Source: CAZFDT01 sp964518335 (GTDB lineage: Bacteria; Planctomycetota; Phycisphaerae; Phycisphaerales; Phycisphaeraceae). Taken from it: a DNA stretch of 59,289 nt. A model generated the notes under the pieces. The model ran no database searches. It was not told the origin of the DNA and worked only from the letters and a program-made list of their open reading frames with translations. The translations under genes were made by a program, and so were the position numbers. This document shows, piece after piece, positions 8,055-16,365 of the stretch (position 1 is the first letter of the stretch; each line of letters begins with the position of its first letter). The DNA lies in NCBI GenBank assembly GCA_964518335.1, contig CAZFDT010000028.1, positions 1 through 59,289 of the forward strand. The letters run 5' to 3'.

Positions 8055-8537
8055 ATGTACTATCGCATCTCAGGTCGTCTTGGCCAAGCGACGACGCCGG
8101 TCACGGCCATCGTCGATACGGCCGACGCGCAGGACGCCGGCCGCCAGGCGGCGCGGCTGGGCATGCAGGCCGTCGCCGTCGCGCCGACCTCGCTCGTCAT
8201 GGCGGCGGCAGGCAAACGCTCCGCCACGTCGCTGCCCCGACCCATCGTGCTGCTGTTGACCATCGTGCTCCTCGTCTCGGTGCTGTCGTCCCTGCTGGGC
8301 ATCGGCCTGATGATCTTCGCAGGCCTTCGCGTCGCGCGGGCCAATCTACAGGCCCAGGCCCTGATCGCCACGCATCATGCCCAGCAGCAGCAGATGTACG
8401 CAGAACTGGAGCAGAACACTCACGACACCCTCCGCGCCGCCCACGACGCGATGCAGCGCCTCGAGCACACCCGCCGCCAGGCCCCCGCGCCCGATGCCGC
8501 CGCCCCCATGACCCCACCGCGGCCCGACGACGAGTGA
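8055..8537 (+). CDS. Single-pass membrane protein with coiled-coil-like tail
   Basis: A 160-residue protein. The N-terminal ~55 residues (MYYRISGRLGQATTPVTAIV) resemble a small soluble domain. One strong hydrophobic segment lies at ~63-93 (PIVLLLTIVLLVSVLSSLLG and the following residues). A Gln/Ala/Glu-rich, probably helical stretch follows (HHAQQQQMYAELEQ), ending in a Pro-rich tail. GAGG sits 6 nt before the ATG. Function unknown; no conserved family recognised. Confidence 0.6.
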   Translation: MYYRISGRLGQATTPVTAIVDTADAQDAGRQAARLGMQAVAVAPTSLVMAAAGKRSATSLPRPIVLLLTIVLLVSVLSSLLGIGLMIFAGLRVARANLQAQALIATHHAQQQQMYAELEQNTHDTLRAAHDAMQRLEHTRRQAPAPDAAAPMTPPRPDDE

Positions 8538-9082
8538 CCCGCGAGGGCTTGGACAAACCCTCAACGCCCCCGGCCTGATTGGATAAGCCCAGAACCTTCT
8601 TGCAGGCGCATACGCGGGCGGCCGCGCGGAGTGCGCGTGGATTGGAGTTTGTGGCGGGCGATGGCGCGGTACGGGTTGGGGGCCGCCGGCTGCGGGCGGA
8701 TCACGATGACGACGTACGAGTGCGATCCATCAGATGTATAGCCGCGACCATCGGTCGCGCCGCGCGGCGGCGGCGAAACAGCAGAGCGCGACCGATGGTC
8801 GCGGCTTTACATCGGCCCGAAGTTCCCCCCCGGAATTTTCCACGGCGAGGACTATGCGCCGCACCGGGCGGGGGTAGAATGAAGTGTTGCAGTGGACGAG
8901 GGAGGGACGGGGTTCGAGGTTCGAGATTCGGGTGTCGGAAGTCCAGCCATGGGAACGGGTCACATGCAACTGCTTATTCTTACATTCGACATCAGCCATC
9001 CGACGTCAGACGTTTCGGTGGAGGCTCCCTGCCATGCTGACAGGGGCGTCGTCTGGTCAAGATGAAAACCCAGTGATTACGA
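8538..9082. other. Intergenic region with palindromic element, no gene
   Basis: 545 nt without a supportable gene. It holds the 81-nt palindromic element at 8733-8813. A plus-strand frame (8579-9040) is Arg-rich and runs through the palindrome, so I take it as chance. The rest has mixed base composition and may contain decayed sequence. Confidence 0.5.
8733..8813. repeat. 28-bp inverted repeat element (family also at 15241)
   Basis: The left arm (8733-8760) and right arm (8786-8813) match at 27 of 28 positions when one is reverse-complemented, around a 25-nt loop. The core is GTAAAGCCGCGACC followed by TCGGTCGCG. A single arm of the same type occurs at 15241-15266. No coding potential; a REP/MITE-like palindrome is the best description. 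Confidence 0.85.
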
Positions 9083-10144
9083 TTAACCGAGCGCGGACGG
9101 GGCGGGGTTGGCGGGGGACATGTCGCGGTTGTGGCAGCCGGCGGGGGGCATGTCGAGCATGGAGCGCAGGCCGGGGCGGGCTGTCGGCAGGTGGGGGAGG
9201 TTGTTGAGGACGGCGGCGACGGTGGCGCTGTCGCCGGGGATGGCGCCGGGGATCTTGAGCATGAGGGCGACGGGACCTTCGAGCTTGACCTTATCGACGG
9301 GGTCGGGGACGCCCACGGCCATGGTGAGGTCGAGTTCGATGGCCAGACCCTGGCCGGACCAGTTGGCGACGTGGTGGACGCCGGCGACCTGCCCGGGCTG
9401 GATCACGCCAAACGCGAAAGGGCGGGCGGTGTCGGCGATGACGGGTTCGAGGCGTTCCTGGACACTGGCGGGCGCGACGTGACGGCCGAGGCCGGCGGCG
9501 AGCATGGCGACGGACTCGGGCAGGCCCTGGTGTCCGAGGTTGCCTTCGGCGGCGCGGGCGTGGAAGGTTTCGACGCTGAGGCCGGCGCCGACCTTCTTCT
9601 GGAGCGGGGCGCGGCGGAGTCCGGCGTCGAGGCGGCGGATGCAGCGCACGCTGGCGACGCGGCGGACCATCGAGGCGAGGGTGACGGCCAGGGCGTCCAT
9701 GACGAAGCCGGGGTTGACGCCCGTGCCCAGCAGGGCGACGCCGGCGGCGGCGGCCAAGGCGTCGAGCTCGCGGGCCAGCTCGGCGTGGCGATACCACGGC
9801 CAGGCCATCTGCTCGCACGTGCTGATGACCGCCATCTTCCGCGCCACGCACGCCCGCAGGCTCGGAGCCAGCGCGGCCAGTTCCGACGCGGTGCAGAGCA
9901 CAGCGGTGTCGCCGTCACACTCGTCGAGAGTGGCGACGACGCGCAGTTGCCCCTCCTCGGCCGAGGTCGCCGCACCCATGTCGTCAGGTCCGCCGGCCAG
10001 GTCGTCCAGCGACGCGCCGAGCTTGCGCGGGTCGCTATCGACCATGCCGGCCAGCTTGACGCCACCCTCGGCGCGAATGGCTCGGGCGCAGGCGACACCG
10101 ATCGGACCCATCCCCACGACGATGACTCGCTGCATGGGCATCAT
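9083..10144 (-). CDS. NAD(P)-dependent dehydrogenase, dihydrodipicolinate reductase/diaminopentanoate dehydrogenase-like
   Basis: A 353-residue protein with an N-terminal Rossmann fold: VIVVGMGPIGVACARAI, then the acidic MVDSDPRKLG that would select NAD(P). A dihydrodipicolinate reductase-like C-terminal half has LLGTGVNPGFVMDAL and the KKVGAGLSVETFHAR region. This architecture matches DapB-like proteins such as 2,4-diaminopentanoate dehydrogenase. True DapB is shorter, so lysine biosynthesis is not implied. The start (ATG 10144 or 10135) lies within 2-11 nt of the ricT stop, so the pair is probably co-transcribed. Substrate unknown, likely an amino-acid derivative. Confidence 0.75.
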   Translation of the reverse strand: MMPMQRVIVVGMGPIGVACARAIRAEGGVKLAGMVDSDPRKLGASLDDLAGGPDDMGAATSAEEGQLRVVATLDECDGDTAVLCTASELAALAPSLRACVARKMAVISTCEQMAWPWYRHAELARELDALAAAAGVALLGTGVNPGFVMDALAVTLASMVRRVASVRCIRRLDAGLRRAPLQKKVGAGLSVETFHARAAEGNLGHQGLPESVAMLAAGLGRHVAPASVQERLEPVIADTARPFAFGVIQPGQVAGVHHVANWSGQGLAIELDLTMAVGVPDPVDKVKLEGPVALMLKIPGAIPGDSATVAAVLNNLPHLPTARPGLRSMLDMPPAGCHNRDMSPANPAPSALG

Positions 10145-10145
10145 G

Positions 10146-11633
10146 TCACGCACCCGATGGCGGCGGCGCCGCCCCCCCACCATCGCCCGGCCCGCCGCGA
10201 CGGCGACGGCGGCGGCGACGACGACGCTTGCGACGCTGCTCGCCGCTCTCCCCGCCCTCCTGCGGCGCGGCGTCCGGCGGCGACGCGTCACCGCCATCGG
10301 CCACGTCGCCGACCTCGGTCATTTCATCGGCCTGGTCGCCCGCCAGCGCGTCGAAATCCACAGGCGGCCCGCCCTCGGCCGACTCGATCTCCTCCGGCTG
10401 CAGAGGCTGGCCGGGCTGCGGACGACGCGGCTCGGCGGGCGGCGACTGACGGTTGGCGTAACCTCGCGAGGGCGGCGCCTCGGCTCGCGGCGGCCCGCCC
10501 GGCCCCCCTTGTGGTCCCCCCGGTCCACCCGGACCACCCGGACCACCGGACCCGGCTGCCCCGGACGATGGCGACGGCCCGCCGCGGCGACGGTCCATGC
10601 GAGCCTGCCGCTCGGCGGCGACACGGGCTGCCTCCCTGGCACGCTCGGCACGCTCGATCTCGAACTGGCGCGCCTCGTCCTTGCCGAGGATGCGGATGTT
10701 CTCGATCGGGTACGCGGCCGGCGCCCCCGGCTTGTCGAAGCGGACGAGGGCCAGTTGCGTGAGGATCTGCGTGTCGATGACGACGCCGATGCCGTCTTCG
10801 GTTTCGACGACGGTGTTCTTGTGGGGCAGTTTCTTGCGGAGGGTCTCGTAGGTTTCGTCCTCGTAGCGGAGGCAGCACATGAGCCGACCGCATCGGCCGC
10901 TGATCTTGGTCGGGTCGAGCGTGGCCTTCTGCACCTTGGCGGAGCGCATGGACACGGGCTTGAGCACCTTGAGGAACTGGCGGCAGCAGCAGTGCTGGCC
11001 GCACTTCTCGTAGTCGGCGACCAGGCGGGCCTCGTCGCGGGCGTTGACCTGGTGCATCTCGATGCGGGTGCGGAACTTCTGGGCGAGGATGCGCACCAGC
11101 TCGCGGAAATCGACCCACTGCTCGCTGGCGTAGTGGAAGATGATGCGCTCGCCACCGAGCAGCAGCTCGACCTCGACGAGCTTCATGGGCAGGCGAAGCT
11201 CCTCGATGCGGGCCTTGGTGAACTTGATGATGGCCGGCTTGTCGTAGTCGAGTCGGCCCTGCTCGTTGAGGTCGTCGATGGTGGCGACGCGCAGGACCTT
11301 GCCGTTGGTGGTGAAGGGGTAGTCCTTGCCGCCGGAGCGCTCGATGTATTCGAGCATTTCCTTGCGGCTGACGCTCTTGGAGCAGCCGGCGTTTGGGCAG
11401 GTGCTGGTGAGCATTTCGCCCAGTTCGATGCCGCGGGGGGTGCGGACGACGAGCTTGCTGCCGCAGCCGGGCTTGACGGCGTCGGGCGGGGCGTCGTAGG
11501 GGAACTCGCCGACGAGGCGCATGTAGCCGTAACGCACGACCATGGACGTGGGCGGCTTGATCGCCTCGTAGGCCTTGCGATCCTCTTCTTCGAGGTCCAG
11601 GACAATCTGTGGGAGGGTGATCGAACCAGGCAT
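10146..11633 (-). CDS. ricT: PSP1/RicT-like protein with long basic disordered tail
   Basis: A 495-residue protein. Residues ~20-370 carry the PSP1 (YaaT/RicT) domain, including RTPRGIELGEML, the cysteine clusters CGQHCCCRQFL and CGRLMCCLRYE that bind Fe-S in RicT, and TLDPTKISGRCG. In Firmicutes RicT acts in the Ric complex on mRNA processing and phosphorelay control; here the role is inferred. An extra early Cys group (STCPNAGCSKS) is present. The last ~120 residues are Gly/Pro-rich repeats (GGPGGPGGPGG), an acidic stretch, then a poly-Arg block. That tail is absent from Firmicute RicT and may bind RNA. ATG 11633 is the best start. Confidence 0.85.
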   Translation of the reverse strand: MPGSITLPQIVLDLEEEDRKAYEAIKPPTSMVVRYGYMRLVGEFPYDAPPDAVKPGCGSKLVVRTPRGIELGEMLTSTCPNAGCSKSVSRKEMLEYIERSGGKDYPFTTNGKVLRVATIDDLNEQGRLDYDKPAIIKFTKARIEELRLPMKLVEVELLLGGERIIFHYASEQWVDFRELVRILAQKFRTRIEMHQVNARDEARLVADYEKCGQHCCCRQFLKVLKPVSMRSAKVQKATLDPTKISGRCGRLMCCLRYEDETYETLRKKLPHKNTVVETEDGIGVVIDTQILTQLALVRFDKPGAPAAYPIENIRILGKDEARQFEIERAERAREAARVAAERQARMDRRRGGPSPSSGAAGSGGPGGPGGPGGPQGGPGGPPRAEAPPSRGYANRQSPPAEPRRPQPGQPLQPEEIESAEGGPPVDFDALAGDQADEMTEVGDVADGGDASPPDAAPQEGGESGEQRRKRRRRRRRRRRGGPGDGGGAAPPPSGA

Positions 11634-11638
11634 ATGAG

Positions 11639-11777
11639 GCTTACTCCGTGTCAAGGCCCACGACAAGCCCAGCCGCTTGCGGCGGCCGTCCACTTCCGGG
11701 GGTGTCGTCGGGCAAGCTGGAGTTTCACATCCCGCCACCGACCCGACACGGCGGCGAGGTCCAGACACGGAGTAAGC
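11639..11777. repeat. 139-bp element bounded by 14-bp inverted repeats
   Basis: GCTTACTCCGTGTC (11639-11652) is exactly complemented by GACACGGAGTAAGC (11764-11777). The pair encloses about 111 nt directly upstream of the ricT start codon. The interior has partial complementarity (GACAAGCCCAGCCGC against GGGCAAGCTGG). It could be a MITE-like insertion or a structured leader of the ricT mRNA. Confidence 0.7.
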
Positions 11778-11853
11778 ACACTGATCGTACGAGCGCCCCC
11801 GCCGCCACGCAAGGCGATGGCGCGGCGACGGGGCCAAACGTTGACGAGCGGAA

Positions 11854-13668
11854 TCAGAACGGAGGCGGCTCGGCGCCGTCGCCGTCATCGCCGTCGAAGC
11901 CGCCGCCCATCGCGCCCTGGACGGTCATGGCCGTCTCGACGATGCCCTGCAGGGTCTTGATGGGCAGGTAAAGCCGGCCGGCGATGCCACCGTTGTCGGC
12001 GGACATGCCCATGGAAATCGGCGGCATGCCCTCGGGCACGGGCAGGGCCTGGCCGGCGAACATCTGCACCAGCGGGTTGACCGTCTGGAGGATGCCCTCG
12101 ACGCTGATGTACATCTCGACGGCCGAATCGGGAGGCAGGGCCTTGGCGCGAGCCTCGGCGATGCCGGCCTGAGCGCCCAGGCCATCGGCCTTGTCGGCTG
12201 ACTGCAGCGCACCGCTCATGGTCATCGCGTCCATCGAGGTGGTCATGACCACGCGATTGCCCTTGGCGCCGATGAGGCCCTCGTAGCCCAGGCCGCCCAT
12301 CATGGCGATCGCCCCCGCCGCCGGGCCCATCTGCTGCATCAACTCGGGCGGCATGGCCATCTTCATCGAGTACTGATCCACGCTGACACCTTCGAGGTTC
12401 ATCGCGCCGGCGGTGTAGCTGGTGGTGAACTTCATGGGCTCGGCGCCGACCTCTTCCATGGGGATCTGCACGTTGTTGAGGGCGTCGAAGTAGGTCTTGG
12501 TCGCCGCGAGGTAGCCCGGGCCATCGGTCGTGTCGTAAAGGTTGACCATGTTGAGCATGCCGGGTCCGGCCATCATCTGGCCTTCGGGCGGGGCGTACCA
12601 GACCGTGGCGGCGCCGTTGACCAACTTCATGGCGGGCAAGGCGTCCTTGTAGAGCTTGCTCAACGGGCCGGCGTCGTCCGGCATTTTGGCCAAGACGCGC
12701 TCGAAGATGGCGACGAGGTCGATGGCCTTGGTGTCGATGCCCATGGCCATGAGGTAGGGCTTGCTGGGTGCGGCGTTGAGAAGCGAGTCGCGCTTGCCGC
12801 CGGGGAAGTACCTGGCCAGCGTCGAGCCGGGGCGCGCCTGCAGGGCCTTGGTGATGCCGATGCCGTCGTCCGACAGGTCCAGGGCCATCACGCCGCCCTG
12901 CCCATCGGTGAGAATGGCGTCGATCGCCTCGTAATACATGGCGAACATGCCCTCGATCATCGCGGCCTGATCGGCGGGGATCTCCTCCTTCATCGCAGCG
13001 ATCATCTCATCGAAGCCCTCCTTCATCTTGGGCTTGAGCACGGGTCCGAGGGCTTGCAGATCGACGTACACCAGGGCGTCGCCGCCGCTCATGTACCGCT
13101 CGCCGAGCTTGCCCACGGCGGCGGCGATCTTGCCCGCGCCCTGGGCGGGGGCGTAGGCCTTCACGTCGGCCTCGTTGGGGCCGAACACCGCGAAGTCGCC
13201 CACCTTGCGGGCGTACCCGTCGCTGCCGTCCATCGACAGGTGCGCCACCTCGTCGGCGGCATTGCCCTCGAAGTTGCCGACAAAGGCCGCGTAGTCCGTG
13301 ACCTCGATCGCCACGGCCATCGGCGGCTCGTTGCCGTCGCCTTCCATCATCTTGACGATGTCGGTGAACACGATCATCGCCGCGCCGTCGTCCTTGAGGC
13401 CGTTGACCATGCCGGAGGTGTTCTTGAACTCCTCGAGCAGGTTGCTCATCTCAGGCGCGGGGATCTGCAGCGCCTCCTGCAGCTTGGCGAGCTTGTCGCT
13501 GAGGCCCTTCATGTTGGGGATGACCACGACGATCTGCGCGTTGGCGGGCGCCTGATCGAGCACCGCCGGCACCGCCGCGTGCAGCGCCGCGCCCATCGCC
13601 AGCACCATCGCCACCGCCACCACCCACACCCGACGCACGTGCGTCACGACCCGCAGAAAAGCTTGCAT
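11854..13668 (-). CDS. Secreted protein of unknown function
   Basis: A 604-residue protein with GAGGAG 6 nt before its ATG, the best ribosome site in this area. Residues ~10-33 form a signal peptide (VWVVAVAMVLAMGAALHAA). The body is Ala/Met-rich without recognisable motifs (QIVVVIPNMKGLSDKLAKL, VGDFAVFGPNEADVKAYAPA) and recalls large periplasmic proteins found only in planctomycetes. The C-terminus is acidic with a GDDGDG run. No cysteine-based anchor or membrane segment follows the signal. It is probably independent of the lipoprotein gene upstream, 113 nt away. Function unknown. Confidence 0.7.
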   Translation of the reverse strand: MQAFLRVVTHVRRVWVVAVAMVLAMGAALHAAVPAVLDQAPANAQIVVVIPNMKGLSDKLAKLQEALQIPAPEMSNLLEEFKNTSGMVNGLKDDGAAMIVFTDIVKMMEGDGNEPPMAVAIEVTDYAAFVGNFEGNAADEVAHLSMDGSDGYARKVGDFAVFGPNEADVKAYAPAQGAGKIAAAVGKLGERYMSGGDALVYVDLQALGPVLKPKMKEGFDEMIAAMKEEIPADQAAMIEGMFAMYYEAIDAILTDGQGGVMALDLSDDGIGITKALQARPGSTLARYFPGGKRDSLLNAAPSKPYLMAMGIDTKAIDLVAIFERVLAKMPDDAGPLSKLYKDALPAMKLVNGAATVWYAPPEGQMMAGPGMLNMVNLYDTTDGPGYLAATKTYFDALNNVQIPMEEVGAEPMKFTTSYTAGAMNLEGVSVDQYSMKMAMPPELMQQMGPAAGAIAMMGGLGYEGLIGAKGNRVVMTTSMDAMTMSGALQSADKADGLGAQAGIAEARAKALPPDSAVEMYISVEGILQTVNPLVQMFAGQALPVPEGMPPISMGMSADNGGIAGRLYLPIKTLQGIVETAMTVQGAMGGGFDGDDGDGAEPPPF

Positions 13669-13781
13669 CGCCGTCTCCTCTAAATGGTTGATTGACTGCT
13701 GATCCGTCAGCTCGCTGACCCGCCCATAGCCTACGTCTGCGCGGCGACAGCGGCAAACGCCCGGCAGCGCGCAGAGGGCGG

Positions 13782-14573
13782 CTATCGCATCGAGGCCTGG
13801 GGCGAAGGGGCGGACGGCGCGGCATAGGTGGCGACCACGCCCTGCCACATCGTCTGGATTTCAGTCACGAGCTTGGCGAAGGCCTCGGCTTCGGCGCGAC
13901 GACGAGAGGCGTCGGCGGCGGCGCGGCTGGTCCACGTGTTGGCGAGCTGCGTCTGCATCGACGAGGCTTCCGCCAGCCCGTAGATGTACCCGCTGCGCGT
14001 GTCGATCAGGGCGGCCGAGGCCGTCGAGGTCACGCGCGCCTGCTTGTTGGGCAGAAAACCCAGCGTGATCACGTCGATGGGGCTGTCGGTGTCGCCGATG
14101 TAAAACGCGGTGTCGATGGTGTAGAACAGCAGCATGTCCGCCTGCAGTCTGGCGGCGGCCTGGCGCAGCTCGTTGTCAGTCTCCAGCTTCTCGGGCAGGA
14201 TCAGCCGGTTCATCATGCCCACGCCGCGCACCATGGGCAACTGCGTCAAGGCCGCAAACGCCTCGTCGCTCTCGACATCGCGGGTGGTGACGACGGAGTA
14301 GCGGCCCTTGCCGTAGCTCGCGGTGGTGTGGTTGCGGTAGCCCGGCGCCTGCACGCGCGCCACGGCGATCGACGCGGGAAACTTGGCCAAGGGCTTGCGT
14401 GCCATCAGCATCTGGATGTCCATGTGCGTCAGGTCGGCGCGATCCTCCTCGCTGACCACTCCGAGCACGCGGAAGTCGGCCGCGTCGTGAGGCGTCACAT
14501 ACGTGGCGCAGCCCGTCCAGCCCAGGGACAAAGTCAACCAGCCCAGCACGGTCGCGGCGCCAGCACGTGTCAT
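13782..14573 (-). CDS. Putative lipoprotein of unknown function
   Basis: A 263-residue protein with signal peptide MTRAGAATVLGWLTLSLGW followed by TGC, a plausible though atypical lipobox with Cys ~21. The mature part contains RVLGVVSEEDRADLTHMDIQ, a central region with QADMLLFYTIDTAFYIGD, and a C-terminal Ala/Arg helix. The segments DMLLFYTIDT and SAALIDTRSGYIYG recall periplasmic proteins of the TolB/CsgG-like type, but I cannot assign one. The ATG follows a TATGAT box by exactly 6 nt, so the transcript is probably leaderless. Confidence 0.65.
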   Translation of the reverse strand: MTRAGAATVLGWLTLSLGWTGCATYVTPHDAADFRVLGVVSEEDRADLTHMDIQMLMARKPLAKFPASIAVARVQAPGYRNHTTASYGKGRYSVVTTRDVESDEAFAALTQLPMVRGVGMMNRLILPEKLETDNELRQAAARLQADMLLFYTIDTAFYIGDTDSPIDVITLGFLPNKQARVTSTASAALIDTRSGYIYGLAEASSMQTQLANTWTSRAAADASRRRAEAEAFAKLVTEIQTMWQGVVATYAAPSAPSPQASMR

Positions 14574-14579
14574 GGTCGC

Positions 14580-14607
14580 ATCATACCTCGGGGACAACTG
14601 TGAACAA
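14580..14607 (-). promoter_or_regulatory. Promoter for a leaderless transcript (lipoprotein gene)
   Basis: On the minus strand TTGTTC (14607-14602), a 16-nt spacer and TATGAT (14585-14580) precede the ATG at 14573 by 6 nt. Transcription would begin at or next to the A of the start codon. Confidence 0.6.
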
Positions 14608-14765
14608 GCGATTCGACCACGCCCCGGGGCGACAGCAGCATTATTGTGGTTCGGCGTGGCCGCGAATCGTGACATTTTCCCGGTGCAGCGCTACGTTTAC
14701 TGTGAAGCTCACCGCCTCATCTGGCCGACAACGTTAGTTATCCGGTCGTGGAGCGATTGCAGGCC

Positions 14766-15245
14766 ATGGTTCGCATCGATGCATCCTGGTATCGCCGGCC
14801 CGAAGGGATCAAGCGCCGCACCAGCGCCGGCGGGATCGTGCTGCGCCACAGCGGACACGAGTGGCTCGTCGCCGTCGCGCGCGAGCGCAACCCCCGCGTG
14901 CTGATCCTGCCCAAGGGCGGCGTCGAAAGCGGCGAGTCCCTCGAAAAGGCCGCCCGACGCGAAATCGAAGAGGAAACCGGCCTCTGGGACCTCACCCTCG
15001 TCGGACCCATCGGCCAGCGCAGCCGCCTGAGCATGAACCGCAAGCGCTGGGTCACGATCCACTACTTCCTCTACACCACCCCGCAGGAGATCGGCATCCC
15101 CGTGGACGCGGCCAAGCACCCCTTCGCCCCCGAGTGGTTCAGCTTCGACAGCCTGCCCCAACTCTACTGGCCCGAGCAGCACGAGCTTCTGGTGAGCCAG
15201 CGCGACCGCATTCTGCAGATGGCCGACCGCTGCTTGCACGTGTAA
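14766..15245 (+). CDS. Nudix hydrolase
   Basis: A 159-residue Nudix-fold pyrophosphohydrolase with a perfect Nudix box at residues ~53-75: GGVESGESLEKAAR followed by REIEEETGL. The RRTSAGGIVLR strand before it and the following KRWVTIHYFLY resemble diphosphoinositol-polyphosphate/Ap4A-type hydrolases, so a dinucleoside or inositol polyphosphate substrate is possible. I use ATG 14766 with an upstream GGAG; GTG 14748 is an alternative adding six residues. The stop codon lies inside a copy of the GTAAAGCCGCGACC repeat at 15241. Confidence 0.88.
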   Translation: MVRIDASWYRRPEGIKRRTSAGGIVLRHSGHEWLVAVARERNPRVLILPKGGVESGESLEKAARREIEEETGLWDLTLVGPIGQRSRLSMNRKRWVTIHYFLYTTPQEIGIPVDAAKHPFAPEWFSFDSLPQLYWPEQHELLVSQRDRILQMADRCLHV

Positions 15246-15266
15246 AGCCGCGACCCTCGGTCGCGC
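15241..15266. repeat. Single arm of the GTAAAGCCGCGACC repeat
   Basis: This copy matches the right arm of the element at 8733-8813, in reverse complement, over about 26 nt with one change (CCCTCGG for CCATCGG). It begins within the last two codons of the Nudix gene and supplies that gene's TAA stop. Only one arm is present. Confidence 0.75.
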
Positions 15267-15300
15267 CTCGGATCCTGCGCTACGGGCAAGCGTGCAGGCC

Positions 15301-16365
15301 CTACGAGAGGTTCGCGGCATAAAACCGCAGCCAGTTGCCGCCGAGGATGGCGGCGATGTCGTCGTCGCCGTAGCCGCGGTCGCGCAAGGGTGCGGCGATC
15401 TTGTGGAGGTCGGCGATGCTGTCGAGGCCGCTGGGCACGCGGTCGAGGCCGAAGCCGCCGTCGAGGTCGCTGCCGATCGCGGCGTGGGCGACACTGCCGG
15501 TGAGCTGACAGATGTGGTCGAGGTGTTGGGCGACGTGCTGCAGAGTGACTTGGCCGCGCGGCGGACTGCTTCCGGAAGGACCGGGCAGTAGCATGCCGCA
15601 GTGCATGACCACGCCGATGACGCCGCCGCGCTGCGCGATCAGGCGAATCTGCTCGTCGCTGATCTGCCGAGCGCCGGGCACGAGCGCGCGGCAGTTGCTG
15701 TGGCTGGCCAGCACCGGGCCGTCGAACGCGTCCAGGGCCATGAACAGGCTGCGATCGCACAGGTGCGACAGGTCGAGGATCAAGCCCGCATCGCGCATCG
15801 CGTCGAGCAGCTTCACACCCATCGGCGTCAGCGGCAGGTCGGTCCCGTTGCCCCCCGCGTACTGCGTCGCCTCCACGTGCGTGAGACTGACCACGCGCAC
15901 GCCCTTGGCATGCCAGCGGCTCACATCGTCCGGATCGAGCAACGGGTCCGCCCCCTCCATCAGAAGAATGCAGCCGATGCGCGGCGACGACTGCTCCGCA
16001 TGCGCCGCAAGCTCGGCGGCGCTGGTCACCACTTTCACGTGCCCCCGCGATTCCATGAGGCGGTAGTACGCCAGTTGACCATGTGCCGCGGCCCACGCGA
16101 TATCGCACGTGCCGTAGTCGCAATCGCTGCGCCGCAGCGTCTTCTCGATCGGGACGTTGCGGGCGGCACGGACGAACAGCGTGGCGACGCAGCACCGCAC
16201 GCTGCCGACCTTCATCTCCGACAGGCTCACTGTCGCCTGGCCACGGTGGTCGTCGTAAGCGTGTGCCGCCTCTCGCCCCGACAGCATTCCCAGCGGCCAG
16301 GTCTGGTCGCGGTCGTACGCCAGCGCGTTCATCGCCAGATCGAGATGGCCGTCGAAGATGAGCAT
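15301..16365 (-). CDS. Membrane dipeptidase family (peptidase M19)
   Basis: A 354-residue zinc-dependent amidohydrolase-fold dipeptidase of family M19 (renal dipeptidase). Landmarks are FDGHLDLAMN at residues 4-13 (HxD metal ligands), the bridging acid in LLMEGADPLL, VSLTHVEATQYAGG, LSHLCDRSLF, ASHSNCRAL and GSDLDGGFG near the C-terminus. There is no signal peptide. The start ATG overlaps the stop of the upstream esterase (TGATG), so the two are translationally coupled. M19 enzymes cleave dipeptides, often with D-residues; a role in peptidoglycan or nutrient peptide turnover is inference. Confidence 0.9.
   Translation of the reverse strand: MLIFDGHLDLAMNALAYDRDQTWPLGMLSGREAAHAYDDHRGQATVSLSEMKVGSVRCCVATLFVRAARNVPIEKTLRRSDCDYGTCDIAWAAAHGQLAYYRLMESRGHVKVVTSAAELAAHAEQSSPRIGCILLMEGADPLLDPDDVSRWHAKGVRVVSLTHVEATQYAGGNGTDLPLTPMGVKLLDAMRDAGLILDLSHLCDRSLFMALDAFDGPVLASHSNCRALVPGARQISDEQIRLIAQRGGVIGVVMHCGMLLPGPSGSSPPRGQVTLQHVAQHLDHICQLTGSVAHAAIGSDLDGGFGLDRVPSGLDSIADLHKIAAPLRDRGYGDDDIAAILGGNWLRFYAANLS

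Noticed and set aside
9131..11960. Long plus-strand frames opposite the dehydrogenase and ricT genes
   Set aside because: Compositionally biased mirror frames; both minus-strand genes have clear motifs.
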